A stretch of DNA of 64,000 bases, from the NCBI GenBank assembly GCA_027623555.1, contig JAQBSZ010000007.1, positions 79,442 to 143,441 on the forward strand. The letters run 5' to 3'. Below, one piece after another: positions 10,146 to 17,657 of the stretch. The translations under genes and the position numbers were made by a program. Numbering within the stretch: position 1 is the first letter of the stretch; every line of letters begins with the position of its first letter. This DNA comes from Pseudomonadota bacterium (GTDB lineage Bacteria > Pseudomonadota > Gammaproteobacteria > Pseudomonadales > Pseudohongiellaceae). The notes beneath the pieces are model-generated. The model was not told the origin of the DNA. It searched no databases and saw only the letters and a list, made by a program, of their open reading frames with translations.

Positions 10146-10804
10146 ACGAAGATACTACAGATAACATTTGGCCACCTGAGGCTGGCTCACCGGACGCATT
10201 GAGTAGAACCATGGATCCTCCAACTCATCTGGAAGATCACGTAGTGAATGCCTTGCGGCAACAGGGATTGCTGCAAAAAACGGATGAGTCCGAACCACGA
10301 CACCTTGGCTGGCTTACGGTGCGTGTGGCACTGGCTGCTGCCGTGTGTTTGGCGTTTCTCGCCGTTGGCGTGCTGATTGGCAGGTCACCTGATGGCAGCA
10401 TTGATAATGTCCTGGCCTCGTTGCTTGGTGATGAAACCGATCTGTATGCGGTATTGCTGTATGAAACCGCAGAATATGACGTGTCTGGCATCAATGGCGA
10501 AATCGCGTTGTTCGAGGAATACAATCAATGGGTAGCCCTGGCCAGGCAACGCGGGCAATTTGTTACTGGTGAAGACCTGGAAGTAAACCGTGGATGGCTG
10601 GTTACACAGGGTGAGGACACCCCGCAACCGGGAACTGCAACACTACCTGGGAGTGACAGTCCTTTATCCGGCATTTTCTTTCTGCGCGGCGAGAATGAAG
10701 CGCAGGTACTTGCATTGGTGGAGGTTTTACCCCATGTGAAACACGGCGGTCAGGTGCTCGTTCAGAAAACTATTCCAACCAACGCAGCGCCGACGGCAAA
10801 TTAA
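10142..10804 (+). CDS. Putative membrane anti-sigma factor with C-terminal YCII/DGPF-like domain
   Basis: The 220-residue product starts at a GTG overlapping the sigma-factor stop. It has a 57-residue N-terminal part facing the cytoplasm, one transmembrane helix at about 58-78 (VRVALAAAVCLAFLAVGVL) and an outer domain. The N-terminal part lacks the HxxxCxxC motif of zinc anti-sigma factors. The outer domain resembles the YCII/DGPF fold: YAVLLYE opening, YNQWVALARQRGQFVTGEDL in the middle, GIFFLRGENEAQVLALVEVL then P-H-V-K-H-G-G at the end. Free DGPF proteins are known partners of ECF42 sigma factors. A membrane-fused version in the anti-sigma slot is unusual. Role and topology are inferred. 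Confidence 0.6.
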   Translation: MNEDTTDNIWPPEAGSPDALSRTMDPPTHLEDHVVNALRQQGLLQKTDESEPRHLGWLTVRVALAAAVCLAFLAVGVLIGRSPDGSIDNVLASLLGDETDLYAVLLYETAEYDVSGINGEIALFEEYNQWVALARQRGQFVTGEDLEVNRGWLVTQGEDTPQPGTATLPGSDSPLSGIFFLRGENEAQVLALVEVLPHVKHGGQVLVQKTIPTNAAPTAN

Positions 10805-11203
10805 ACAACGCGAATGCGTGTGGCGACCGAATAGTCAATCTTTCGTCCTGAGAACAGTCTCCGGTCATTGGGGTACAGGGTATTAATTGAATTTTCCGAC
10901 CTTAGCACTGGGACTCGATGGGTTTTCCACATCCGATTCTCTCCCTGCCCGGTACGCTTCCCTGTGCCCTTTCTGATGCCATTTCAGGTACCTATTCTGG
11001 TGTTTTTCTAGTACTTTCCCGGCGCCTTATCTGCTACCCTGCGAACCTTAATTCTGGGGAGCGAACAGGCCCTGAAATTCTGCTGCTGCGGGCAAAAATA
11101 TTGCTTGCGTTTTTCTGCAGTTACTTTTAAATATTCACTGCTGCGGGGTACCCGATGGAGGGTGTTCCGCCTTTTTTTGACAGTTCAACATGGAACCAGA
11201 AAT
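10805..11203. other. Upstream region of the kamA operon
   Basis: About 400 bp without a gene I can support. It must carry the promoter for the five-gene kamA operon and the end of the sigma operon. No clear terminator hairpin, riboswitch or promoter was recognised. The kamA reading frame is open back to 11105 through a TTG, but that extension is not convincing. Confidence 0.4.
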
Positions 11204-12649
11204 ATGACTGAGCACTATGCAAATTCAGACGGAGAGCCTCCGACTGGTCGGAAAAACATCATTGTTTCTTCCGACTCTCCCCTGTCCCTGAAAAAATCTC
11301 ACCTCTCGACGATCAATCCTGCTAACTCAAACCCTTGCTCCAAGGCTAATTCGAACCTGGTTAAAGCCAAGCTGCCGGACGCGGTAAACCACTCCGCCTC
11401 CGTCTTGCCCAAAGTTCAAGCTCGTAAAGGGCAGCTAATACGCGCTGCCTCTGCGCCGACTTCGCCTTCTCAGAACAAAGTCGTCGTGCTCAACCATACC
11501 AATAGAACGAATCCCCACACGCTGGAATTCAGGCGTAGATATTTCCCCGGGGTAAGCGCTCGCGAGTGGAACGACTGGCGCTGGCAGTCACGCAACCGCT
11601 TTCGCACGCTCGCCCATTTCGAGCGGGTGCTGACACTGACCGATGATGAGCGCCAGGCCCTGCAGCAGGGCGGCACTATGCTGCCTACCGGTGTCACACC
11701 TTATTATATGAGTCTGATCGATCCGCTTGACGGCAATCAACCCCTGCGTCGCACGGTGATTCCTTCTTCACTGGAATTCATACGCACGCCAGGCGAGGCA
11801 GATGACCCTCTGGGAGAAGACGGCCACAGTCCAGTACCAGGATTGGTGCACCGCTATCCCGATCGCGTGCTATTACTGGCGCTGGATTTCTGCTCCACCT
11901 ATTGTCGTTACTGCACGCGATCCCGCGTAGTGGGGCATGGTGAAATTGCACCGAGTGACTCACGCCTGGAAAAAATATTCGCCTATCTGGAACAAGCGAC
12001 TGAGGTCCGGGACGTGCTGATTTCCGGTGGCGATCCGCTGGCGCTGTCCGAAGACAAACTGGACTATATTCTGCGGCGGCTGCGAGCGATTCCCCATATC
12101 GAGTTTATTCGCATAGGAACCAAGATGCCGGCGGTGTTGCCACAGCGTATCACCCGGGAACTGGTGGCCGTGTTGAAACGACATCATCCGATCTGGATGA
12201 GTTTGCATTACCTGCACCCGGATGAGTGTACTCCGGAAAGCAGGCAGGCCACGGACCGGCTTGCCGATGCCGGTATTCCGCTGGGTTCTCAAACCGTTCT
12301 GCTCAAAGGGGTGAACGACAACGTGCCGGTCATGAAGGATCTGATGCACAAATTGCTCACCATGCGGGTCAGGCCTTATTACCTGTACCAGTGTGACCCG
12401 ATCAGTGGCTCTTCCCACTTTCGCACAACAGTCAGCGCAGGCCTGAAGATCATCGAGGGCTTACGCGGCCACACTACCGGTTATGCAGTGCCTACCTACG
12501 TAATTGACGCGCCGGGTGGCGGTGGCAAGATTCCGTTGCAACCGGACTATCTTGCCGGACGCGATGGTAATGATCTGTTACTGCGCAACTTCGAAGGGGA
12601 GGTGTTTCGTTATCCTGACCCGCAAGTAGTTGTTGGCAAGGAGTCCTAA
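11204..12649 (+). CDS. kamA: Lysine 2,3-aminomutase (radical SAM, PLP-dependent)
   Basis: Converts L-lysine to L-beta-lysine. The 481-residue protein is a full KamA behind an extra N-terminal stretch of about 100 residues rich in Ser, Asn and Lys. The core starts at RRYFPGVSAREWNDWRWQ. The radical SAM cysteines are C230, C234 and C237, and the PLP lysine is K442 in PGGGGK. The two aspartates that bind the substrate epsilon-amino group in Clostridium lysine aminomutase (Asp293, Asp330) correspond to D398 and D435. The PLP lysine and all three cysteines keep the same offset of 105. Glutamate 2,3-aminomutases replace those aspartates, so lysine is the predicted substrate. The next gene starts 2 nt downstream. 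EpmB (EF-P modification) is less likely, because no efp or epmA is nearby. Confidence 0.9.
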   Translation: MTEHYANSDGEPPTGRKNIIVSSDSPLSLKKSHLSTINPANSNPCSKANSNLVKAKLPDAVNHSASVLPKVQARKGQLIRAASAPTSPSQNKVVVLNHTNRTNPHTLEFRRRYFPGVSAREWNDWRWQSRNRFRTLAHFERVLTLTDDERQALQQGGTMLPTGVTPYYMSLIDPLDGNQPLRRTVIPSSLEFIRTPGEADDPLGEDGHSPVPGLVHRYPDRVLLLALDFCSTYCRYCTRSRVVGHGEIAPSDSRLEKIFAYLEQATEVRDVLISGGDPLALSEDKLDYILRRLRAIPHIEFIRIGTKMPAVLPQRITRELVAVLKRHHPIWMSLHYLHPDECTPESRQATDRLADAGIPLGSQTVLLKGVNDNVPVMKDLMHKLLTMRVRPYYLYQCDPISGSSHFRTTVSAGLKIIEGLRGHTTGYAVPTYVIDAPGGGGKIPLQPDYLAGRDGNDLLLRNFEGEVFRYPDPQVVVGKES

Positions 12650-12651
12650 TC

Positions 12652-13665
12652 ATGTTGATCGGTATCACCTACGACCTCCGCTCCGCTTATCTGGCTATGG
12701 GATTCAGCGAGGAAGACACCGCAGAGTTTGATCGTGACGACACCATCGATGCGATCGAACAGGCGCTCACCAATCTCGGGCATCAGGCTGATCGGATCGG
12801 AAATATACGGCAACTGGTAGGCCGCCTGGCGGCTGGCAATAGCTGGGATCTTGTATTTAATATCTGTGAAGGTCTTTATGGCACTGCCCGGGAAGGCCAG
12901 GTGCCTGCAATTCTGGAGGCTTATGGCATTCCATGCACGTTCAGTGATGCTGCGTTGATGGCGCTAAGTCTTCACAAGGCATGGACGAAGGATGTTCTGG
13001 CGGACTCCGTACCAATCGCCGGGCATCGCGTCATCTATTCGGCAGAAGAAGCTGAAGCCTGTTCTCTTCCCAGTCCCTGGTTTGTTAAGCCTTTATGTGA
13101 AGGGACCGGCAAGGGAGTCACGCCTAACTCCTTGGTTAGAATGCAGGCTGACCTGGTACCGGCATGCGCCAGTTTATTGAAAAAGTTCAAGCAACCCGTG
13201 TTGCTGGAGACTTATCTTCCGGGACGAGAATTTACTGTCAGTATTCTCGGTACCGGTGATCAGGCTTACGTTCTCGGTACAACGGAAATTGTGTTACTTG
13301 CCACAGCCGAGCCGGAAGTCTATAGCTATATTAATAAAGAGGATTGCGAGAATCGCGTCGAAAATCGGTTGGTGTCTGCCACGGATGATCCCGTTGTGCG
13401 CCAGGCCGAAGAGGTAGCCATGACGGTGTGGCGCGAACTCAAGTGTCGGGATGCCGGTCGAGTGGACCTGCGCTGCGACTCCGCGGGTGAGCCTCATTTC
13501 ATGGAAGTGAATCCCCTGGCGGGCATGCACCCGTTGCATTCCGACCTGCCTATGTGTGCCACCGACGTGGGCATGCCGTATCAGAGTCTCATCGAAAAGA
13601 TCGTTCATTCCGCCTCTGCGCGAATAGAAAAGTCTTCGTGCAGGCCAATACCGAAAGTCGCCTGA
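12652..13665 (+). CDS. D-Ala-D-Ala-ligase-like ATP-grasp ligase A
   Basis: A 337-residue ATP-grasp enzyme, likely to form an amide or peptide bond through an acyl-phosphate. The N-terminal segment FNICEGLYGTAREGQVPAIL parallels the Ddl 'HG..GEDG.iQG' region. The ATP lysine lies in PWFVKPLCEGTGKGV, the next strand in LLETYLPGREFTVS, and the metal site in FMEVNPLAGMHPLHSDLP near residue 280. It differs from housekeeping Ddl in the substrate loops, and no murein genes are near. The ATG is 2 nt after the kamA stop, and its own stop overlaps the next start (TGATG). The context suggests it activates an amino acid for ligation involving beta-lysine; the partner is unknown. Confidence 0.82.
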   Translation: MLIGITYDLRSAYLAMGFSEEDTAEFDRDDTIDAIEQALTNLGHQADRIGNIRQLVGRLAAGNSWDLVFNICEGLYGTAREGQVPAILEAYGIPCTFSDAALMALSLHKAWTKDVLADSVPIAGHRVIYSAEEAEACSLPSPWFVKPLCEGTGKGVTPNSLVRMQADLVPACASLLKKFKQPVLLETYLPGREFTVSILGTGDQAYVLGTTEIVLLATAEPEVYSYINKEDCENRVENRLVSATDDPVVRQAEEVAMTVWRELKCRDAGRVDLRCDSAGEPHFMEVNPLAGMHPLHSDLPMCATDVGMPYQSLIEKIVHSASARIEKSSCRPIPKVA

Positions 13666-14654
13666 TGAAAATTGCAATCATCCACAATATTCCGGAGCAG
13701 GGTGCTCCGGAATCAGATCTGGATGTACTGAAACAGGTATTGGCAGTTGAGCAGGCACTCAGCGAATCGCACCATGAAACCATCAGGATCCCTTGCACTC
13801 TAAATCTGGATGGGCTGCGCACCGCGTTGCGTCGACATCGTCCGCAATGTGTTTTCAACCTGGTGGAATCACTAGGCGGTACCGATCGACTGGCTGTGTT
13901 AGTGCCAATGCTGCTGGAATCGATGGGGATACCTTTCACGGGAGCGACCAGCGAGAACTTGCTGGCCACAGCAGATAAGGTTTCCGTCAAACGACGCCTG
14001 CGTGAACTGGAGAGCCCGACAGCGGATTGGTTGGTAGCCGATGAGACACCCGATCTCGCTGGAGGCAAGTTTATCGTCAAGCCGCGCTACGAGCATGCGT
14101 CAATCGGTATCGATGACAGTGCAGTTCTAGAAGCTGGTAATGCCCAGGCGCTCAAACATATTCTCGCCCATCGCACGACCTCGCTCGGACTTGAGCTATT
14201 CGCTGAAAGATTCATTGCAGGTCGAGAATTTAACGTCTCGATCATCACCGATAACACGGGTGCTGTAAAAGTGTTGTCTCCAGCAGAAATAGATTTCTCG
14301 GCATTTCCGGAGAACAAACCCCGCATCGTCGGCTATGATGCGAAATGGTCAAGCGATTCGTTTGAGTATCATGCGACGCCGCGCAGTTTCGAGTTCAGCC
14401 CCGACGATCAGTCGTTGCTCAGCTTGTTAAATCAACTGACCGTAAAGATCTGGAACAGCTTCAATCTTCGCGGTTACGCGCGTATCGACTATCGCATAGA
14501 TTCGGGTAACAACCCATTCGTGTTGGAAATCAATACCAATCCCTGCCTCTCGCTGGATGCTGGATTCGCGGCCGCACTGCACAATTCAGGGGTTACCTAT
14601 AGTGATGGGATCGAGAGCATCGTCGATGCGGCATTCGGGAACTCACGCGAGTGA
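13665..14654 (+). CDS. ATP-grasp ligase B, divergent Ddl-like
   Basis: A second, only distantly similar ATP-grasp enzyme of 329 residues. It starts MKIAIIHN, has CVFNLVESLGGTDRLAVL in place of the Ddl glycine-rich loop, the ATP-binding strand GKFIVKPRYEHASIGI, then ERFIAGREFNVSII, and the metal-binding EINTNPCLSLDAGFAAAL at the C-terminal end. The ATG shares its first base with the TGA of ligase A, so the two are strongly coupled. Two non-identical ligases in one operon suggest two successive couplings or a heteromeric pair. The reading frame upstream to 13554 belongs to an overlapping frame of ligase A and is not used. Confidence 0.82.
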   Translation: MKIAIIHNIPEQGAPESDLDVLKQVLAVEQALSESHHETIRIPCTLNLDGLRTALRRHRPQCVFNLVESLGGTDRLAVLVPMLLESMGIPFTGATSENLLATADKVSVKRRLRELESPTADWLVADETPDLAGGKFIVKPRYEHASIGIDDSAVLEAGNAQALKHILAHRTTSLGLELFAERFIAGREFNVSIITDNTGAVKVLSPAEIDFSAFPENKPRIVGYDAKWSSDSFEYHATPRSFEFSPDDQSLLSLLNQLTVKIWNSFNLRGYARIDYRIDSGNNPFVLEINTNPCLSLDAGFAAALHNSGVTYSDGIESIVDAAFGNSRE

Positions 14655-15643
14655 GAAGATTGCTACTGGTGGAAGCTCCAGACCATGAAAAACATCACGT
14701 CAGGGGGCGCGGCTATCAGGAATCACCTCGACGTCAGATGGCACTCAGCAGGGGCGTACGACAACTTGAGGTTGAAGTTCGGCCAGTAAAATCCTTCCCT
14801 GAGAAATTTCTGTATCGGGTGCACGATAAGAAATTGCTGGATTTTTTGCGCAGCTCAAGTGAGCAGAGTATCGCGGGCAAGTATGAATATCCCTTCATGA
14901 TTCCCGTGCATCGACCGCAGCACCCCCCGAAGGATTGGACACTGGCGGTAGGCTACTATTGCATCGATACCTTTACACCGATTCATCGCGAATCCTGGAA
15001 TACGGCCCGCAAGGCAGTCGATTGTGCATTGACGGCCGCGGCGGAAATCCTCGGCGAACACTGTTACTCCTACGCACTGGTGCGACCCCCTGGACACCAC
15101 AGCGAGCGAAGTTATTTCGGCGGCTACTGCTATCTGAACTCGGCCGCGATCGCCGCGGACTACCTGAGTCAACATGGCCGGGTCGCCATGTTGGATATCG
15201 ACTACCATCACGGCAATGGGCAACAGGATATCTTCTGGGAGCGCAATGATGTATTAACAGTTTCCATTCACGGTCACCCTGACTTTGCCTACCCGTATTT
15301 CTCGGGCTACAAGAATGAAATCGGGGCCAGTAAGGGAAAAGGATTCAACATCAACATGCCTCTGCCCGAATCCGTAAACGGTGCTGAATTCATCGCCGCA
15401 CTCAAAATAGCCATTAAGCACATAAAGCAGTTCAAACCGAAATTCCTGGTGGTGCCCATCGGCTTTGACACGGCGCGCAATGATCCCAGCGGTAGCTGGG
15501 CGCTCGACCCAGCGGACTTTAACGAAAGCGGTAAATTGCTCGCATCACTCAATCTTCCTACTGTATTCGTACAAGAAGGAGGCTACCAGATTGGCAGACT
15601 GGCAAAATATGCCAAGGCATTCTTCGCAGGAGTACTGGCTTGA
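14651..15643 (+). CDS. HDAC-family / acetylpolyamine amidohydrolase-like deacetylase
   Basis: A 330-residue zinc deacetylase of the arginase/HDAC fold. All catalytic elements are present: RPPGHH with His149-His150, zinc ligands Asp184 and His186 in D-I-D-Y-H-H-G-N-G, Asp273 in GFDTA and the transition-state Tyr312 in EGGY. Bacterial relatives remove acetyl groups from polyamines or other small amines. A start GTG overlaps the ligase B stop (GTGA), and its TGA overlaps the next ATG (TGATG). In this operon the likely substrate is an N-acetylated lysine or beta-lysine derivative, either for recycling or for removing a protecting acetyl group. This assignment is inference from context. Confidence 0.85.
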   Translation: MRRLLLVEAPDHEKHHVRGRGYQESPRRQMALSRGVRQLEVEVRPVKSFPEKFLYRVHDKKLLDFLRSSSEQSIAGKYEYPFMIPVHRPQHPPKDWTLAVGYYCIDTFTPIHRESWNTARKAVDCALTAAAEILGEHCYSYALVRPPGHHSERSYFGGYCYLNSAAIAADYLSQHGRVAMLDIDYHHGNGQQDIFWERNDVLTVSIHGHPDFAYPYFSGYKNEIGASKGKGFNINMPLPESVNGAEFIAALKIAIKHIKQFKPKFLVVPIGFDTARNDPSGSWALDPADFNESGKLLASLNLPTVFVQEGGYQIGRLAKYAKAFFAGVLA

Positions 15644-16125
15644 TGTCCAAGATTAAATTGCGTTACAAAATCCGTAAGAAAAAAGACAGGGTCGCTATCA
15701 AAAAAATTGGCAAGTCGACCGGATTTTTTACCAAAAAGGAAATCAAACTCTCATTGGAAGTATTCGATGAATGTGTGTCGGATTCGCATTCAGGATACTA
15801 TTTCGTATTCGCTGAAATCGGTAAACGCATGGTCGGCTATGCAAGCTGGGGCAAGGACGAACAGACTTTCAACAGTTTCGAACTGTACTGGATCGCCGTC
15901 GATGACTCCTACCGCAATTGCGGCATTGGCAAGCTACTGATTGAAGACGTAGAAGCGTCTATCCGAAAACTTGGCGCAGCACAGTTATTTATTGAGACTT
16001 CCGGAAGAGAGGTCTACGAGCCTACACGCTATTTTTACGAGCACCGGGGTTATGCCCAATCTGCCTGGCTGTCTGACTACTATTCGCCGGGAGATGCACT
16101 CGTTATCTATTCCAAGCGCTTATAG
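15643..16125 (+). CDS. GNAT-family N-acetyltransferase
   Basis: A 160-residue acetyl-CoA-dependent acetyltransferase. The acetyl-CoA loop is seen in VDDSYRNCGIGKLLIEDVE at about 87-105, preceded by the strand FELYWIAV. C-terminal residues R-Y-F-Y-E-H-R-G-Y are typical of the family. The first 35 residues are strongly basic. The ATG shares a base with the deacetylase stop. It could acetylate beta-lysine or the ligated product, like AblB in N-epsilon-acetyl-beta-lysine synthesis, although AblB proteins are longer and this is not a clear orthologue. It is the last gene of the tight operon; the next gene follows after 17 bp. Confidence 0.85.
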   Translation: MSKIKLRYKIRKKKDRVAIKKIGKSTGFFTKKEIKLSLEVFDECVSDSHSGYYFVFAEIGKRMVGYASWGKDEQTFNSFELYWIAVDDSYRNCGIGKLLIEDVEASIRKLGAAQLFIETSGREVYEPTRYFYEHRGYAQSAWLSDYYSPGDALVIYSKRL

Positions 16126-16142
16126 TAATAAGACAATTACCA

Positions 16143-16490
16143 ATGAATCCTGTCGTTGTTTCCATTTTCCTGCTGCTTTGCAGCAACGTGTTCATGACCT
16201 TTGCCTGGTATGCTCACCTTAAGGAGCTTAATGACAAACCCTGGATCATCGCCGCATTGATAAGTTGGGGCATCGCTTTTCTGGAATACATGTTCCAGGT
16301 ACCGGCCAACCGAATAGGCTACACCGTGCTATCGGTAGGTCAGCTCAAAATCATGCAGGAAGTGATTACCTTGTCTGTGTTTGTGCCGTTTTCCTTGCTC
16401 TACCTGAAAGAGCCCCTCAAGCTGGACTATCTGTGGGCCGGCGTCTGCCTGATGGGCGCCGTGTTTTTTATGTTCCGCGTGAATAGATAG
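16143..16490 (+). CDS. DUF486 / DMT-like small membrane protein
   Basis: A 115-residue protein with four hydrophobic helices. It matches DUF486, a small branch of the drug/metabolite transporter superfamily: early F-A-W-Y-x-H-L, a middle FLEYMFQVPANRIGY, then QLKIMQEVITLSVF and a final helix. The biochemical function of the family is not established. It starts 17 bp after the GNAT gene, in the same direction, so it may be the sixth operon member and could export or import the operon's product. That link is only positional. Confidence 0.75.
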   Translation: MNPVVVSIFLLLCSNVFMTFAWYAHLKELNDKPWIIAALISWGIAFLEYMFQVPANRIGYTVLSVGQLKIMQEVITLSVFVPFSLLYLKEPLKLDYLWAGVCLMGAVFFMFRVNR

Positions 16491-16540
16491 GGACAGTTCT
16501 GTTTATTGGGTCGCAGCTAAACAGGACCGTAGAAAAATAG

Positions 16541-16789
16541 GCTCAGAGACTGAGATACCCCCAGAAAATGTCGAATTAACGCATCGGGTTAGCTTGTTCT
16601 GAGCGATTTCTGCAGGCTTGGAAGATGTAGGAACCGTTGAATTTCAACTACTCGAGCCCGGGGGTGGGGTGTTGTTTGCGAACAATCAGGACCGCAGGTC
16701 CGTGAGCAAATAATACCGCAGCTCCTGGCGGTTGGCCTGGACAAGTCGCCTCATTGCCCACAGCAACGGGGATATCTCAGGCTCAGAGA
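16541..16789. mobile_element. MITE copy 1 (231 bp) with 9-bp flanking repeats
   Basis: The element spans 16550-16780. It begins CTGAGATACCCCC and ends with the inverted GGGGATATCTCAG; the flanking 9-mers GCTCAGAGA at 16541-16549 and 16781-16789 are identical and read as a target-site duplication. It carries no open frame of note. An internal 23-nt arm (16657-16679) pairs with 16706-16728, with a GGACC/GGTCC hairpin in the loop. The terminal sequence resembles IS10 ends (IS4 group, 9-bp duplications), suggesting a non-autonomous derivative mobilised by such a transposase. Confidence 0.85.
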
Positions 16790-16910
16790 TATCCGTTAAT
16801 CTTGAGATGCATCAGAGAATTAGCAGTACGCCCTCGACTTTTTCCCCCATCTGGGTTTGAATGCGCAGGTCTATAATGCATAGAAAGCCGATGACTCGGA
16901 GGACAGCACA

Positions 16911-17600
16911 ATGAGCAAGCAACCCACGCAAGGGCGACGTCGCTTCTTAACCGGCATCGGAGTCGTGGCCACAGGTGCCACCCTGACAGCAACAGCGCAG
17001 GCAGCCCAGAACCACGGCGGGCAGCATCACGATTTTGTACCGCAGCGACATAGCGAAGATGCCTGGTTGGATGCCAACTCCGCAAGCCATCGCGTGTTTC
17101 TCGATTCATCCACCACTTCAGGTGGAATCACCGCCTTGAATTATGCCAACAACATCCTGCTTGGCCATGCCGAAGGTTATGACGGCAGTGATTCTGACTA
17201 TTCCATCATCGTGTGCTTTAGGCACCAGGCCACGCCGCTGGGCTATAACGATGCCATGTGGGAAAAATACGGTGAGCAGTTCAGCACTTCCATGCGCTTT
17301 AACGATCCGCGCACTGATGCGCCGTTCAAGGCAAATCCAATGCGCATGGCGCGTGGGGATTTCTCGAATCGTGGCAACACTATCGACATGCTCATTGCTC
17401 GCGGCATCAGCTATGCGATTTGCAATAAGGCAACCCGCTCTATTTCTGCTTTCGTGTCTCGTGCCACCGGAGCTTCCACAGAAGATATTTACCAGGAACT
17501 GGTTATAAATAATATCCCCAACAGCCGCTTTGTACCTGCTGGTGTGCTGGCGGCGACCCGCTCTCAGGAATACGGCTACAGCCTGCTCTACGCCGGCTAG
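16911..17600 (+). CDS. Tat-exported protein, possibly DsrE-like
   Basis: A 229-residue protein with a twin-arginine leader (GRRRFLTGIGVVATGAT) and an alanine-rich cleavage zone near residue 32. The mature domain has a strand-helix pattern (GGITALNYANNILLGHAEGY, SIIVCFRH) that recalls DsrE-fold proteins, but I cannot see a decisive motif. It has single cysteines in the core at SIIVCFRH and AICNKA. The neighbouring leftward cytochrome operon includes a TsdA-like enzyme, so a role linked to sulfur or redox chemistry is possible. It converges with that operon across a 57-bp gap. Function remains unknown. Confidence 0.6.
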   Translation: MSKQPTQGRRRFLTGIGVVATGATLTATAQAAQNHGGQHHDFVPQRHSEDAWLDANSASHRVFLDSSTTSGGITALNYANNILLGHAEGYDGSDSDYSIIVCFRHQATPLGYNDAMWEKYGEQFSTSMRFNDPRTDAPFKANPMRMARGDFSNRGNTIDMLIARGISYAICNKATRSISAFVSRATGASTEDIYQELVINNIPNSRFVPAGVLAATRSQEYGYSLLYAG

Positions 17601-17657
17601 TAACCCTTCTCTATTCCTTACCCCTGGACTAGCAGACCAGTGACGGCAACGCTGCCG

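Noticed and set aside
11204..12649. KamA as EpmB (EF-P lysine aminomutase)
   Set aside because: No efp or epmA gene is nearby. The enzyme sits in a ligase/acetyltransferase operon, and the substrate aspartates of true lysine aminomutases are kept.
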